A DNA stretch of 64,000 bases, from NCBI GenBank assembly GCA_009193035.1, contig SWDT01000010.1:434001-498000 (forward strand). Reading direction: 5' to 3'. The position numbers and the translations under genes were made by a program. Origin of the DNA: Halicephalobus mephisto. Its lineage: Eukaryota > Nematoda > Chromadorea > Rhabditida > Panagrolaimidae. How positions within the stretch are numbered: position 1 is the stretch's first letter; every line of letters begins with the position of its first letter. This document shows, piece by piece, positions 51,880 to 63,948 of the stretch. The notes under the pieces were generated by a model, which had not been told where the DNA came from, made no database searches, and saw only the letters and a list, made by a program, of their open reading frames with translations.

Positions 51880-53644
51880 TTATAAAATTTTCTGCACAAA
51901 ATCCAACACGATGTAAATTAATCCGAAAAACAAAAATAAATTTACATTACTTCTGTTTCCAGAGTTATAGATATCGAATCGGGTACAGCAAGTTTTTGTC
52001 ATTGAAATAATCCTCGTATTTCCACTAGTTGCAGATTCATTTCTCGTCCAACAAGGATTATCGTGGGTATATATCGTGTACTCCGGAGTCACCCATGTGT
52101 CGTTCCTCCTGATCAGCCGGCCATTTATAGCCCCGTATGTGATCCCATTGGCGTTATTTGAGATCACGAAATTGTAACTAACGTCCAAAAACCAATCGTT
52201 ATCAATTTCTAAGGTACAATTGGCGTCAGAATTGCCTCCGGGAATGGAGCAATTCGGAAACTTTTCTGGAGTGGTTCTTTCGTTACTGATGTCGTGGTTT
52301 ATGGAGATTAGAGAACTTGAAATTCCAGAAGAACTGGATCTACTGTACTGAAGAAGATCCGCAGTAACAAACATGTCGGTCAGAGTGTACTGCACTTCGA
52401 AGAACGCGTTGACCGATCCATTATCAGTGAGGAATGTTGTTTGAGAATCAAGTTCAGCGCAGTTAACTGAAAATAAAATACATTTATGACTTGTGACCTG
52501 TCATTAAAGAAGATTAGTGCAGAATGCACGTACGAGGTAAACTAAAATAATCAAAGTTCAAATCGCACTATTTTAACGAATAATTAACGGATTTCGATAA
52601 TTATTTTCTCGCTAAATTTCGGTAATCTTTTTATTTTCCATCAAAAATTACTGTAAAAATAGATAACTTTGTCGAAAATAGAAATATATAGTAGTCAATT
52701 TTATTTCGAAATTAAAAATTAAATTTTATAACAGAACTCTTAAAAAAAATCCGATTTTATTACGTAAAAAATTTTTTAAAATTTTTTTTAATTTTTTAAT
52801 TTCGTAATTTTTGATGTTAAATAAAATAGAAAATTCATTTAATTATAATAAAAAAATAATTATAAAAATTCGTCCAATTTTTCTTGATTTAGAGGGACTT
52901 AAAAATTGAACTTTTTCCAGGACACGTTGTCGGTGATTATAATCTGCGTTGAATGAATACACTACGAAAAAACTGACTTATCTATTAAAAAAATTCAGAG
53001 AAAACAAACTTCATTCAAACAACTGTTTTAAATATTCCAATTTTAAGTTTTCGAAAAATTAAAACTTACAGTAATCTATGGTAGGCATCCAGTCAAGGTT
53101 AATCAAACTCGTGCAACATACGGTATAATTGAAGTCATCGTTACCCACTGAAATATAAATGTTAATTTTTTTTGTTTTTAGTAATTTTACATTGTTGGTT
53201 TCCACCGTAACATTTACTGACATTGGCGAAGAACGTTCCTTGCATGTTGTAGAACGAGCCTGACTGAAACCCAACGTCAATAGCAGGTCCGAAGTTCTTT
53301 CCGTCGGCATCTAGAAACTGCAAACTTCCAGGACCGTCGGAAATATTCGTCAATGTGAAATTCGATTCAGCATTACCTGCAGATGAGGTCCAAAGACTCT
53401 GGTACACCGGGGGTTTCATCGGCTTCTGAGTGTTGTCGACATGACTCTGGTTGAAGTTGTAAAAATAAATGGAATTCCCATTGTCTCGATTTAGCGAAAG
53501 AGCCAGATCTGCACTTAGGGTATTCAGAGTATTCGTCGAGTTGATTCTCTTCAATGTTACAGTAAGCCTAGGACAAATTAGGACTTTGAAAGACAAAGTA
53601 AAAGAAAAATTTAAAAGTATAATGAAGAGTAATTTCAAGAACAT
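51880..53644 (-). CDS. Secreted or GPI-anchored nematode surface protein
   Basis: Exons 53644-53191, 53147-53070 and 52466-51880 join in phase to 372 residues. A signal peptide is followed by a long ectodomain with many N-glycosylation sites, conserved-looking cysteines including CC pairs near the ends of exon 2 and exon 3, and a C-terminal hydrophobic segment (NLFLFFGLIYIVLDFV) suited to a GPI signal or membrane anchor. The fold is not recognised; a CUB-like relation is possible but not shown. The 603-bp second intron is very AT-rich and could hide nothing longer than a micro-exon. Function unknown. Confidence 0.75.
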
Positions 53645-55364
53645 CAGGACGCAGAATTGAAAACTTGCTTTATTAGAGAAGAGAAAATCGGGTTAGTTCA
53701 CTTCGTCCTTATCTTAGAGCGTAAAAGAAACTTTGTGTCTTGTTTTCATAGCTTTGTTGAAGTCATTATTGAGATTATTTGTCTCTACCCAGTAATGCTG
53801 GAAATCTTTCTTAAAAAATAATTTTTTCATTTTCTTCTTAAATACCTTGTTGAAGAACATGTAGAAAATTCCAAAAGTCCACTACTTAGTCAACCAAGTG
53901 ATCTCATTGATAACAACCATTTATACCGAAAAAAGGAAAAATTTTATGTCCAACTACTAATTGTGAATTGTAAAACTTCTTAATTACAGTAATCTGTATA
54001 AAAAGACAATTATGAAGGTCCCGGAACAAACGAAAATCGACAGTAAGAATGCCTGTCTCTGCATTTGGGTAACTTTAATTGTAGCTGATATCTGGATTGA
54101 AAACTGAGATAAATGCACAAAATCGGATATGACAACTCAAGTACGGTTATGACGATTGCATTGTGAACTGAATGATTCATAAGGGTACGGTAATTGTCTA
54201 TGTTATTTTAGTTTCAAAAAACATGTTCTTCATCAATCGTTCCGTTTCTTTCTAAAATCCCCAAAAATGGATCGAAGAAATAATCATAAACCTAAAAATT
54301 GTAAATAACAGGAGTGTGGGTAAAATAAAAATGATAAAAACAGTCACAAGGGATGAGGAGTCAGATACGGTATCTGATGGTTGAAGAGAAATGAACTTAA
54401 TCTGGAATTGACTAAATCAATACATCTTGTGACAGTCAACAACATACAGAAAACAGAACCCGGTCCCCAACCCCCGGACTCCATTTAATAACTCGTAGTG
54501 GGGACTGTGCAGAAGACTACTCCAACAATAGTACTGTAACTACCACGGAAACCACCTACAGGAATAGCCAAGCAATCTACTACTCTTAGGAACATTATCT
54601 AAAAATCGTCAAATAATATTAAACAAATAATTTTCTACTTTATAACACGGACTATCAGACGAGATTTTATAAAAACTAACATAAACGACAACAAGAAAGC
54701 CTAAAAATGAATTTTGAAAATCTTACTAAATCACTCCTAGAACAATGTATGCAAAAAAAGCATAACTTTTAGCCTCGTAACAATAGCAAAATGTAACATA
54801 ATCGTCACACTTTTCATGAATATTTAACTTTTATAACGAAAATTAAAATGTAATAATGACGATTTACATTTGTTACTAGATCAAAAGTTGTACTTTTTTA
54901 AATATAGTTCCCAGTAATATATTATTTTTTCCCAAACCTTTGTATTTTTGAATAGTTATATCGATACTTGAAGATTTGGTTCATCCGCCATCGAGAGTTC
55001 TATTAAAACCATTATAATATACAGCAATAGTTTCCTTAATGAAAAATAACTAATTCATAACCAAAATTGTTTTTAAAATCATCCAAAAAATAACACACTT
55101 TGTGTAAAAAAATACATAAAAAGCACTAGAAATTTTAGCTTATTTATATATGTTCATTATGTGTACAATTTGCATCACCTCAACTAGAACACTTTCTGTT
55201 CGTAACAAAATTTTGTTTTAGACAAATTTGTAGTTCCGATAGATGTTTTTAATTTTATACAATTCCAAAGATAGCAATTTCAAAAATTAAAAATATCTTA
55301 CGATGAACATGAAATTACATTTGTACATTTGATCTTAAAACCCGTTCATTATCCAAGATCAAGA
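53645..55364. other. Gene-poor AT-rich interval
   Basis: Nothing recognised. A less AT-rich block around 54440-54560 contains short inverted GTCCCC/GGGGAC words but has no clover-leaf or other RNA fold I can support. Confidence 0.5.
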
Positions 55365-55916
55365 TCAATCGAGAACCAAAACCTTCGAAGCAATATCCTT
55401 GCAAAGCCAATCCAGAGCTGGTAACAAGTTTTCTCCTGTGTAAGCACTTGTCTTAAAAGTTTGAAAATGATGACCAACAATCATGTCGAGTTGAAGAGCT
55501 TCCTTAACCGCTTCCTCATCAACTTCCCCTCTGTCACATTTGTTGATCAGAATCAGTACGGAACAACCCACCAGAACCTCTTCGTTCAGCAATGAAAACA
55601 ACTCCTTCCTGCAGTCCTCCAATCTAGCAGTGTCCCAAGGATCAACAACCCAGATCAATCCATCCGTTCTCTCAAAATAATTCCTCCAATACGACCGCAG
55701 AGATTGTTGACCTCCAACATCCCACATGTTTAACTTCCATCCTTTGTAGACAAGGGTTTCAATATTGAAACCAAATGTGGGAGATATTGTAGATACATCT
55801 TCCCCATTGATTTTCTTCATAAAAGTAGTCTTCCCCGAGGCATCTAATCCCAGAATCAGAAGCCTAATCTCCTTTTCTTGTTGCCGTCGCTTCCGCAGAA
55901 TTGAAAGCAACACCAT
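55365..55916 (-). CDS. evl-20: ARL2 small GTPase
   Basis: A single uninterrupted exon of 183 residues from the ATG at 55916. The G motifs are intact: GLDASGKTT (G1), the PTFGFN threonine (switch I), [13 protein letters not shown] (switch II), NKCD (G4) and TSAYTG (G5). ARL2 has no N-myristoylation glycine here (MVLL), as expected. It works with tubulin cofactors in making tubulin dimers; the C. elegans gene is evl-20. G1 reads DASGK where most ARL2 proteins have DNAGK. A GTTTTAG acceptor lies directly before AATGG, fitting trans-splicing as the last gene of the operon. Its partner class, a TBCC-domain GAP, is at 27.6 kb. Confidence 0.93.
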   Translation of the reverse strand: MVLLSILRKRRQQEKEIRLLILGLDASGKTTFMKKINGEDVSTISPTFGFNIETLVYKGWKLNMWDVGGQQSLRSYWRNYFERTDGLIWVVDPWDTARLEDCRKELFSLLNEEVLVGCSVLILINKCDRGEVDEEAVKEALQLDMIVGHHFQTFKTSAYTGENLLPALDWLCKDIASKVLVLD

Positions 55917-56048
55917 TCTAAAACAACTAAATCGAGTCAATTCATACTAATACAGATAAAAACGGTAAAAACCGATAAAATCTTTAACACAATTCAACAA
56001 TACTCCATTAAATACGATCATCCAATCAAAATCAACGCCCCAATACAA

Positions 56049-56928
56049 TCAGTTGTTACTGGGTTTTGTCCATTCCACCTTCAAAATCAAGTGACCCATT
56101 TTGAATCCACGGAACATTTCGATCGCTCGTTCAGCATCATCCCTGCAAGTGTAAGTAACAAATGCAAAGCCCTTGATTCTGAGTGTCTGCTTGTCTCGAG
56201 CGACATAAAGACGATCAATACGACCAGCTCGACTGAAAGCATGACGCAAGTCTTCTTCAATATTGTCGTCATCTTCCGGCAGATTAGTAACACGAACAGT
56301 AAAGTCATCACGACGTTCAGAAGTTCCAATAACACGACCATCACGTTGAGTAGGAGGAATATAGCGACCGTCTTTGGCAGGAGCTCCACGAAGATTGTCT
56401 TCTTCATCAGCATTCTGCAGCATAATCTCCTTGAATGGACAATTGACAGACCAGTGATCGTTAGCTTTGCAGATACGACAATGGGCTTTGGTTCCAACAG
56501 TTTTTTCGAGTCCAGGAAGAGGAACATCGGCATGAGCTTGTTCTGGTTCACGATTACGAGTAAATTGAATCTGGACTTCTTCATCCACATATGTCGTATA
56601 AAGTTGAGGACCGGGACCATCGTTTGCTGATTGACCAAACTTGTTCCACTTCTTTCTTTCAGCAATCGCTTTTGGAACTTTCTTTGTAATCACTTTGAAA
56701 CTAGTGATGACTTCATTGATAGCTCCTGTCTGATCATTTTTGATGTAATCAGTAACAGTACGAATACCATCCTTAGTCACTTCAGTACGTTTACGGACTG
56801 GTTGAGCTGAAACCAGTCAATAATTCTCAAGGTTTCAAATATGAAACAAACTCACAATCTTCTTCAACGGCTTCAGCCCAAGAACCAATAGAATTCACAG
56901 CGGGCAATTCAACGTTTGCAGTAGCCAT
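56049..56928 (-). CDS. eif-3.G: Translation initiation factor eIF3 subunit G
   Basis: Exons 56928-56856 and 56806-56049 give 276 residues. The N-terminal eIF3g domain includes a CCHC zinc knuckle (CRICKANDHWSVNC). A linker is followed by a C-terminal RRM (FTVRVTNLP as RNP2, RIKGFAFVTY as RNP1). The subunit belongs to eIF3, which brings mRNA to the 40S ribosome and supports scanning and re-initiation. Length is close to that of animal homologues. Third gene of the cluster. Confidence 0.95.
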
Positions 56929-57066
56929 CTAAATTCAAGACTGAATAAATATTCAAAACAAAGTGTAAAATATATCAAAGCGTAATAAACGCCAGTAACC
57001 CATTGAACCTCTCACAAATACGTTTTTTTCAACCAAATGAACCTAGACAAAACAATAACAAAACTA

Positions 57067-57558
57067 TTATTTGTTCTTCTTTAACTTATCTGAGAACTTT
57101 GAGGGGATTCCATTTTGATCAAAGAAATCTGTAATCTCTCCTTCCTTATGCATCTGGACTAAGATGTCACTACCACCGACAAACTGAGACTTTACGAAAA
57201 CCTGGGGAACCGTCGGCCATTCACTGTAGAGCTTGATGCCATTACGAAGTTCTTCATCTTCAAGAACATTATAATCTTTGAAGGGCACCTCATGATAATC
57301 CAAGACCTGAAGCAATTAGTTATCTAAAATTCAGAAGAATTAAGTACAAACCAATTTGGCATTTCTAGAAAATCCACACATGGGTTGTTCTTGAGTTCCT
57401 TTCATAAACACTACTACGTTGTCCTTCTTAATTGCATCCTCGATTCGCTTACAAAGCTCAGGAGTCAATTCAGCTTGATTAGCTGAATAAGCTCGGAGGA
57501 TTGTCCTATTGAAGGACGGAAGTACTGTCCGAACACATCGACTACACGTTGCTAACAT
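57067..57558 (-). CDS. glrx-5: Mitochondrial monothiol glutaredoxin 5
   Basis: Exons 57558-57352 and 57306-57067 give 148 residues. A basic, Ser-rich N-terminal stretch fits a mitochondrial targeting peptide. The thioredoxin fold has VVFMKGT, the monothiol active site CGFS, and the glutathione-binding WPTVPQVF and GGSDI motifs. GLRX5 passes [2Fe-2S] clusters on within mitochondrial iron-sulphur assembly. The intron between CGFS and the following helix has a less usual TTG|GTTTGT donor. Second gene of the cluster. Confidence 0.94.
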
Positions 57559-57792
57559 CTGAATCTGAAAGCCATGGAAAATAAACTGAAGAACAAAGAC
57601 CAAAGTAACCAAAGGATCTCGAACCTTTGTCAAACCCACAGAATAAATCCAAAGTTACTCAATGAATAAAATGGCAAATAGAAAAATCAGAGAACATGGT
57701 GAGCAAAAGTGTCAGATAACTTTTGGTAAAGGCGTTATATGGACAACGTCTATTCCACATTGCTTCTTTGACTGGAAGTTGATGGGTTACAT

Positions 57793-58946
57793 TTAAAGGA
57801 AGTAGTCTGGCTGAGGCTTCTTCGCTGGAGCACCACGATTCTCCTGCAAATACCTATGTAAAAAAACAGCGAAACTTCAAGTTACCTGGGGGGCAGCTTC
57901 AAAGATAGTAAACTCTTTCCCTTGATTCTCGTCTAACTCTAGGATTGCTGCTACATTACCACATCTATAACAGTAGTTTGGAGCGGACCACACCGTGAGA
58001 ACAGAATTGTTAAAATGCCACTTGTAACCTTCCATGACTAGTTGATGGGCTCGGCAAATCAGGTCGACACCATTCAGTTCGTTGAATTGCTGCACGACAT
58101 CTGCCCCAAAGAGGAAACCAGCTCCACGAGGGCTAACACCATATCCCTGAGTATCATCTGGATCGGACCACAGTAAGTCACACATCGGACCATCATGAGG
58201 CACCTCCTGTTTCCTGTCTATCGTTCGGATCTGATCTATCGTCTGGATCGAAGGGGAGAGGCCTCCATGAACGCAAAAAACGTGACCATTGATGACAGCT
58301 GCGAGTGATAGACAATCAAAGACTTCTGTACAGAACCGCCAAACAGTGATCGACCCGTACTTCCGGATGCACTCGTCGTAGAATCCATAAACTTGAGTGA
58401 TCTGACGAGACTCGTGATTGCCACGAATCAGCATCATCCGATCCGGGTAACGCACTTTCAAAGCCAGCAATAACAGGAAAGTTTCGACGGAATAGAAACC
58501 ACGATCAACAAAATCACCCATGAAGAGGTAATTAGTATCTGGGATGTGACCACCAACACGGAACAACTCCATGAGATCATAAAACTGACCATGAATGTCA
58601 CCGCATATCTAAATGGCAGTGTTCATGAATAATCATATATGGGTCCACTCACCGTGACTGGTGCATCAATACTCTGAACATTTCCTTCTTGAATTAATAT
58701 TTCCTTGGCTTTGCAGCAGAGAACCTTCACTTCACCTTCCGTCAGTTGTTCGCATCGCATTAATCGTTCAATCTGACTGAAATTCAGCAAATTCGGATAA
58801 ACGTGGGATTGAGTCACCAAAACATACCTATCAAGTTCTCCAATGGATGATGCTCGTGGCATTGACATAAAGTCCATCGAGTTGTCCCCATTTGAGCTGT
58901 AATCACTGTTCGCAATGTCCTGCTCAGAATCGATTTTCAACGTCAT
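57793..58946 (-). CDS. pph-4: Protein phosphatase 4 catalytic subunit
   Basis: Exons 58946-58828, 58776-58653, 58608-57886 and 57843-57793 give 338 residues. PPP signatures GDIHGQ, GDFVDRG and GNHES bind the two metals. The C-terminus ends DYFL, the methylated tail of PP2A-like enzymes, and ENRG.P.KKP before it identifies PP4 rather than PP2A or PP6. PP4 acts at centrosomes, in meiosis and in DNA-damage signalling. About 30 extra N-terminal residues (Asp/Ser-rich) precede the conserved part, as in C. elegans PPH-4.1. A TTTCAG about 17 bp before the ATG may accept a leader. First gene of the cluster. Confidence 0.95.
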
Positions 58947-59726
58947 CAGGATGGAGTGGCTGAAACGGTCAACTAAACTGGCGAAAAACAAAACCATCGA
59001 TTCAACAGTAAAAACGAGAAATCGCACGAAAATGATGAATAAAGTATAAAATTTACATAAATAATGATATTGATAAGATTTCATAAAAACGCCTCAGGAC
59101 ATTACACGAGGGATTCAGTAATGTTACATCAATGAAGAAATCGAGGATTGAAAAAAAGGAAGCAGAACCGTTGGCGCTGGCGTTTTTCTCATTTCGCCAA
59201 AAAATTGGTGGGAAAAGAAAGATCTTTGATATTGCAATCAACTGTTGAAATTCCAAAAACATTTTAAATCGATTTTCTTTTATTCTTTTTTATTGTTTTA
59301 ATGAACTTATTAAAATTCCAATGACAATTGAATTTTGCAATTTAATGTTTGCTGACATGAACATTGTTGGATTAAATTCGTGATCCAGTTTCCTATGTGA
59401 TCGGATATCCACAAATAGCAGAAATCCACTGAATTCATAAACTGGGTGATTAACGGAATCAAATGTGATCTTTAAGTGCGTTATTTTTGATTTTGTGAAT
59501 TGTCCGTAAGTAATGCAAAAACAAAAGGCTCAAAAAATATTTTATTTTTTCCAACACGTTAAATCCGAAAAAATTATCAAGAGCGATAATGTGGGTTTTT
59601 TAATATTTATTGTTTTCTGATTAATTCATGGAAATGAATACTCTACATTTGAACTAGAATGATGTTTGTAAAACCACGTTCGAGATGATAGTTGAAATGC
59701 TGTTCAAAAGTCATATAAAAATGAGG
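58947..59726. other. Intergenic: presumed operon promoter
   Basis: Region upstream of the PP4 gene. No gene is supported; it should contain the promoter and outron of the four-gene cluster. Confidence 0.5.
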
Positions 59727-60129
59727 TTACTTAGTAAAAGAAACACTGAGTAAAACAAGTGTTGATCTTCGTCCAAATAGTTTGATTTCGTTGAATAATG
59801 CTATTCTGTAAGCCGGGATAAAATAAAACATCATTGTTTTTATGAAGGAATGCGTGGTGGCCGCGATAAATCCAGTCTGTACTATAGACCCGGGGCATTT
59901 CTTCGTTGCCTGTGTACCAGATGACAATTGCTGTCATGTATGGAATAATTATGGTGCAAGTGGGGGTTAATAATTGGAAAACAAGAGTTTTCAACATTTG
60001 CTGGTGCATACGGTAACAGGTCGTTGACATTGACGTTTGGTTTACCTGCAGTACTTTGCTTGTCCTGAGATCTTTGTAAGGAGGGATAATCAGGAAGATA
60101 CTAAAAATATCTGCAAATTTTCCATCCAC
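59727..60129 (-). pseudogene. Serpentine chemoreceptor fragment, frameshifted
   Basis: One frame gives the helix 6 pattern of nematode serpentine receptors (MLKTLVFQLL...IIIPYMTAIVIWY). The next helix, THSFIKTMMFYFIPAYR, which matches the HS..ST..M...PYR end of srh/str-type receptors, lies in another frame. The change falls at about 59895-59927 without usable splice sites. No exons for helices 1-5 were found upstream. Likely a decaying chemoreceptor gene. Confidence 0.5.
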
Positions 60130-62808
60130 AATGATTCTCTAGTTATTGTTAAAAACCGTATGATGCGTCGATCGGCATCTTCATGAATTTCGTATATGAA
60201 GTTTGCGAACTTCAGATTGAATATGATAACATTCAAAGAAATAGTTTTTCAAAGACGATGGTTAATGAAAAGTTGAATCCATGAACGAAAAACGTCTATT
60301 TCACGTCGTATGTTGTGAGACAACAGCTATCACTTAAAATAAGACATCTCCAGCGCTTTGTAGTAATGTAATACCCTTACTACTTCTCAGTTACAGTAAT
60401 ATTTTAACGTTCTATTTTGAATTAAAATTATTATTTTTAAGCATACAAGCAGAGTAACTGTAGAGGGACATAGATGAATGTAGAGTACTTTTCGGAAATT
60501 ATTCAAAATCTGAGCATTTTTATTAATAATAACTTGCATGAAAAGAACAAAGTTGAAATGAGAGCACCCTAAAATTATTAGGAAACATCAAAGTTCAGCT
60601 ACGAATAAAGTTCAAGATGATACTTTGACAGTCCAATATACTTTAACGGAGCTTAAAATCTTTTTACATCTGCCGAAGGATATTCATCGATGCAACTTTC
60701 CCTTTTTTCTATGTTATATTTTCATTGTTGCATTTTACGGATCTAGTTATTGCGTTTCTCAAATAGCTTCATTTAATTGATGAACAAAAGTAAGATGTTT
60801 CCATGGTAAGAATTAATAAAACGAGTCTTCCAGACCCAACTAACTACTTATCAATGATTTCAGAAAGAAAAATAAAAACCAATATCCGTTATGAACGAAA
60901 GAATGTCAAACATTATTGGACTACATGATCAACTCGAACTATTATGAATCCTTCTCAAATCTATTCTCAATTGTAAATAAAATCTAATCTTACGCAAGAA
61001 TTGGAATTAAACTTGATTTCCGTGAAAAAATTGATTTGAAGAATTTGTTTGACCTTATCCAACAAAGTTCAAGGCCTTTATCATTTCGAAATCACATTAT
61101 CCTAAAGACCACGAATAATGATTCAATAAACGGGAAAAGTTTTTTTTTAATTTGTTAATTTTGATGATTTTCAGAGTAGCAAAATATTCATCTTCAAATA
61201 AAACAATTTTTTATATTTGCAACATAAACTCAAAAAAATCTGAAAAATGTTCCAATTTTCGCATGGAAAATTAATTTATTCTGAATTATTTATCGCAGTT
61301 GAATGAACAATGTTGTCAAAAATCAAATAATATTTTTAACTTGTTAAAGATTTTTGGAATCTAAGATTTGCAACAATAATTAAAAAATCTTGAATATTTT
61401 TAATATTTCTATGTACTTTCCCTACTTACAAAGTTTCTAAAAAAACAAAATCAAAAAGTGTGACGTAAGAATAAAAAAAAGACCAGGAACGAAATTATAT
61501 AATGGTTGCATAATTGAGTAAACTCTAATCTAAAATATCTCGTTAGGATTCTATTGATCAAGCGAATGAAAGACTCTAAAGTGAAAATATAAGACAAAGT
61601 TCTATTTAAAAGTAATAATAATACAGTAGTCACCGTATTAGTTTGTTTAAATTGAACATTTGGCATTTTTCTGATGTTATTTATATCACTAGCATCCACG
61701 AATACATTGTTTATGTCCAAAATTTCGATTATTAACAGCTATCTACTATTTGAGAATTAAAATAAACGCAAATTAAATGTTTTCCAAGTTTCCTACTCTT
61801 GTCGATATATCAGCATTAATTAAATTCGGAATATCCTCGGTAACTGCAGTTCTTAAGGAAGATTCGACGAATGTAAAAAACTATCCATGTGCTGGTAGAA
61901 TCCTAGAGTTTGATCTTCGGAAAGAATTTATCTCACTAAATTCTTTTTTCAAAGCTCGAAAAGAACTACTAGTGTCTATTCAACAGCAGATAAATATCAC
62001 CAATTGTAATGTAATAAAAAAACTTTATTAGAGTATATTGGAAATATTTCAACACGTATGCGAAATGGAATTTGGAACCGCTTCCGTAAGAACTTGTAAA
62101 TAACGACTGCAGCCAAAACGTCATTTTTTAAGTCCCGATGGATAAAGTGGAATATTCAACTTGGAGGAATTAGAATGGCAGTTCAGAAGTTTGACATTGT
62201 CACGTTGACATGTTGTCTTAGAACAACATAAGAGCAAAGATTAGTTTTTCTCGAAAACTATGTGAGCTACGTTAAACTCAAAATTTGGACTAGGATTATC
62301 GTTCCCTCGTCATCTGATCGGAAAACAGTCCGATTCCGTAACTATACAAATCGTTTATCTCGGTAAATATTTATAACATATTTTTTTTGTTTTTTTTTCG
62401 GATTTTTTTTACATTTAGTTTATAAAAAATAAATCTTTGATTATATAGCGCTAGATCTGCAAGTTTCTTCTTTTCTGATTAAAATTCGAAAAGAACCTTT
62501 GATGGACGGATTAGTGGATAGCTAACGAAATATGTAAAAAATCATACAGAAGATCTATATTGTGAAAAATTACTTTTTAACTTGGTGAACTAATTGTCGA
62601 AATAAACTGATTCAAAAATAACAACAGTTTTCCATATAATACTCATGAATTTCTGACTTCCAAAATGCCATTATTGGATTCCTCAAGTTCAAAAATTCCG
62701 TTTTATCCTCGTTATTTAAAAAGTGAAATTTTGGCTGTAATCAAACCTCTAAGGGATTTCCAAATTCTTACGGTGAACGATTCTTAGAAGAGATGTGGCA
62801 TTTATAAT
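60130..62808. other. Gene-poor AT-rich interval
   Basis: No gene is supported. An ATG-initiated plus-strand frame of 84 codons at 61777-62031 has no recognisable domain, signal peptide or splice context and is left uncalled. Confidence 0.5.
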
Positions 62809-63698
62809 CTAGAGTTCTGATTTGTCCTTCTTATTTTCCTTCTTTGATTCCTTCTTGGATTCCTTCTTGGGTTCAACCCTTTCGGGCTTCTTTTCTTCCT
62901 TTGGTTTCTCTTCTTTGGCTGCTTTTTCTTCTTTTTTGTCGTTCTTGGGAGGTTCTGGTCCCTCAGCATGAGTTCTCTTTTTCTCAGGTTTCTTCGCCTT
63001 CAGACTCTCTCCTTTCTTCAGATTGGGAACTTCGATCTCAAAGTAACGAAGAACGTCCTTCATTGAGTTCAGAATATCCGCAGGAGAAGAGTAATAATAA
63101 CTGTAATTCTTGTATTCAGCTTTTTTGTTTTTAATGTCGGGAAGAAGATCTCCGTTTCTGTCCAAGAAGAGCAGACGAGGGATATACTTGCCGTCTGGAC
63201 GGTATTCCTCTTCGAATGGCTCTTCGTCATCGACGGCGTTGACCATCACAAAGTACTCAGAAAGCATCTTGAAGGCTTTTCGAGCATTTGATTGTTGCAT
63301 GGATTTCTTGAGGGCTGAAAAGTGCGAAAATTATTAAATATTGAAAACTCAACGAATTTTTGTCAAATTTTAAAAATAATTTTTCTGGAATTAATTTCAG
63401 ATGAAAAGGATATTTTTGAATGATTATTTTTATGGAGAAATTAGTTTGTAATTTATGCCAGAATGTTGAACTAACCTTTGCAAGCATGACACCAAGTCTT
63501 GTGGATCAGCAGGAATATCGGCTTGTTCACCTCCAAAGCTGTCTCGATGGCATCTTCCCATTTTACCCATGCAATGTCGTCTCCAAATCCATTAGACAAC
63601 GGATTCGTGTAGATGTTTGCAATATCTGGCTTCTCTGCAGCGTGCAGAGATCCAAAAGTAAGAAGGATTAAAGAAAAAACAGTAATCAGAATCCTCAT
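62809..63698 (-). CDS. TXNDC12: ER thioredoxin-like protein, TXNDC12/ERp18-like, KSEL terminus
   Basis: Exons 63698-63476 and 63314-62809 give 242 residues. A signal peptide is followed by a thioredoxin-like domain with active site WCHAC (human TXNDC12 has WCGAC) and the family blocks FVMVN, EY.PDGKYIPR and LFLD. The last 75 residues are a Lys/Glu/Pro-rich extension not found in the human protein. The protein ends KSEL, close to the ER-retrieval signal KDEL. This predicts a disulphide-handling protein in the ER lumen. The charged tail may bind calcium or chaperones, but that is speculation. Confidence 0.88.
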
Positions 63699-63789
63699 CT
63701 GAAATGAGCCGAATAAAGTGATTTGAAAAATTCTCCACGCGTTCGAATTTAAACAATGAGATCCGTTTTCATAGATCCTTCCAGAAAGA

Positions 63790-63948
63790 AGAGCTTCTAT
63801 TTTCAATTGATTCAGATTCGCGCAAGGAAGACGACGTGTCCTTGACCGAGTGGCTGCCGCTGGGCGATGGACGGTCCGACGTGTCGCAGTTCCAGTTTCT
63901 TGACCCTCTTTCAGGTCGGTCTTTCCTTTTTGTTTTCAAATTTAACTG
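63790..63948 (+). CDS. Possible exon of a gene running off the right edge
   Basis: From about 63790 the plus strand is open and codon-rich, with segments such as EELLFSIDSDSRK and LTEWLPLGDGRSD, up to a CTTTCAG|GTCGGT donor-like site near 63950. No ATG lies in this frame after the last stop. CTTCCAG at about 63783-63789 could be its acceptor. A different frame opens at the ATG near 63867. It lies divergent from the ER thioredoxin gene. Too little is visible to identify it. Confidence 0.3.

Larger units (their letters stand above)
55365..58946 (-). other. Probable four-gene operon: PP4 - glutaredoxin 5 - eIF3g - ARL2
   Basis: Four complete genes in the same direction are separated by 235, 139 and 133 bp (stop to next start). 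Each downstream start is preceded by an acceptor-like pyrimidine-AG or lies close to one. Such spacing is typical of nematode operons resolved by SL2 trans-splicing. All four are housekeeping-type genes. Confidence 0.7.

Noticed and set aside
54440..54560. GC-richer block with GTCCCC/GGGGAC words as a structured RNA
   Set aside because: The inverted words are short and I cannot build a convincing larger fold or match a known RNA.
61777..62031. 84-codon plus-strand frame beginning with ATG
   Set aside because: No signal peptide, domain, splice sites or compositional signal.
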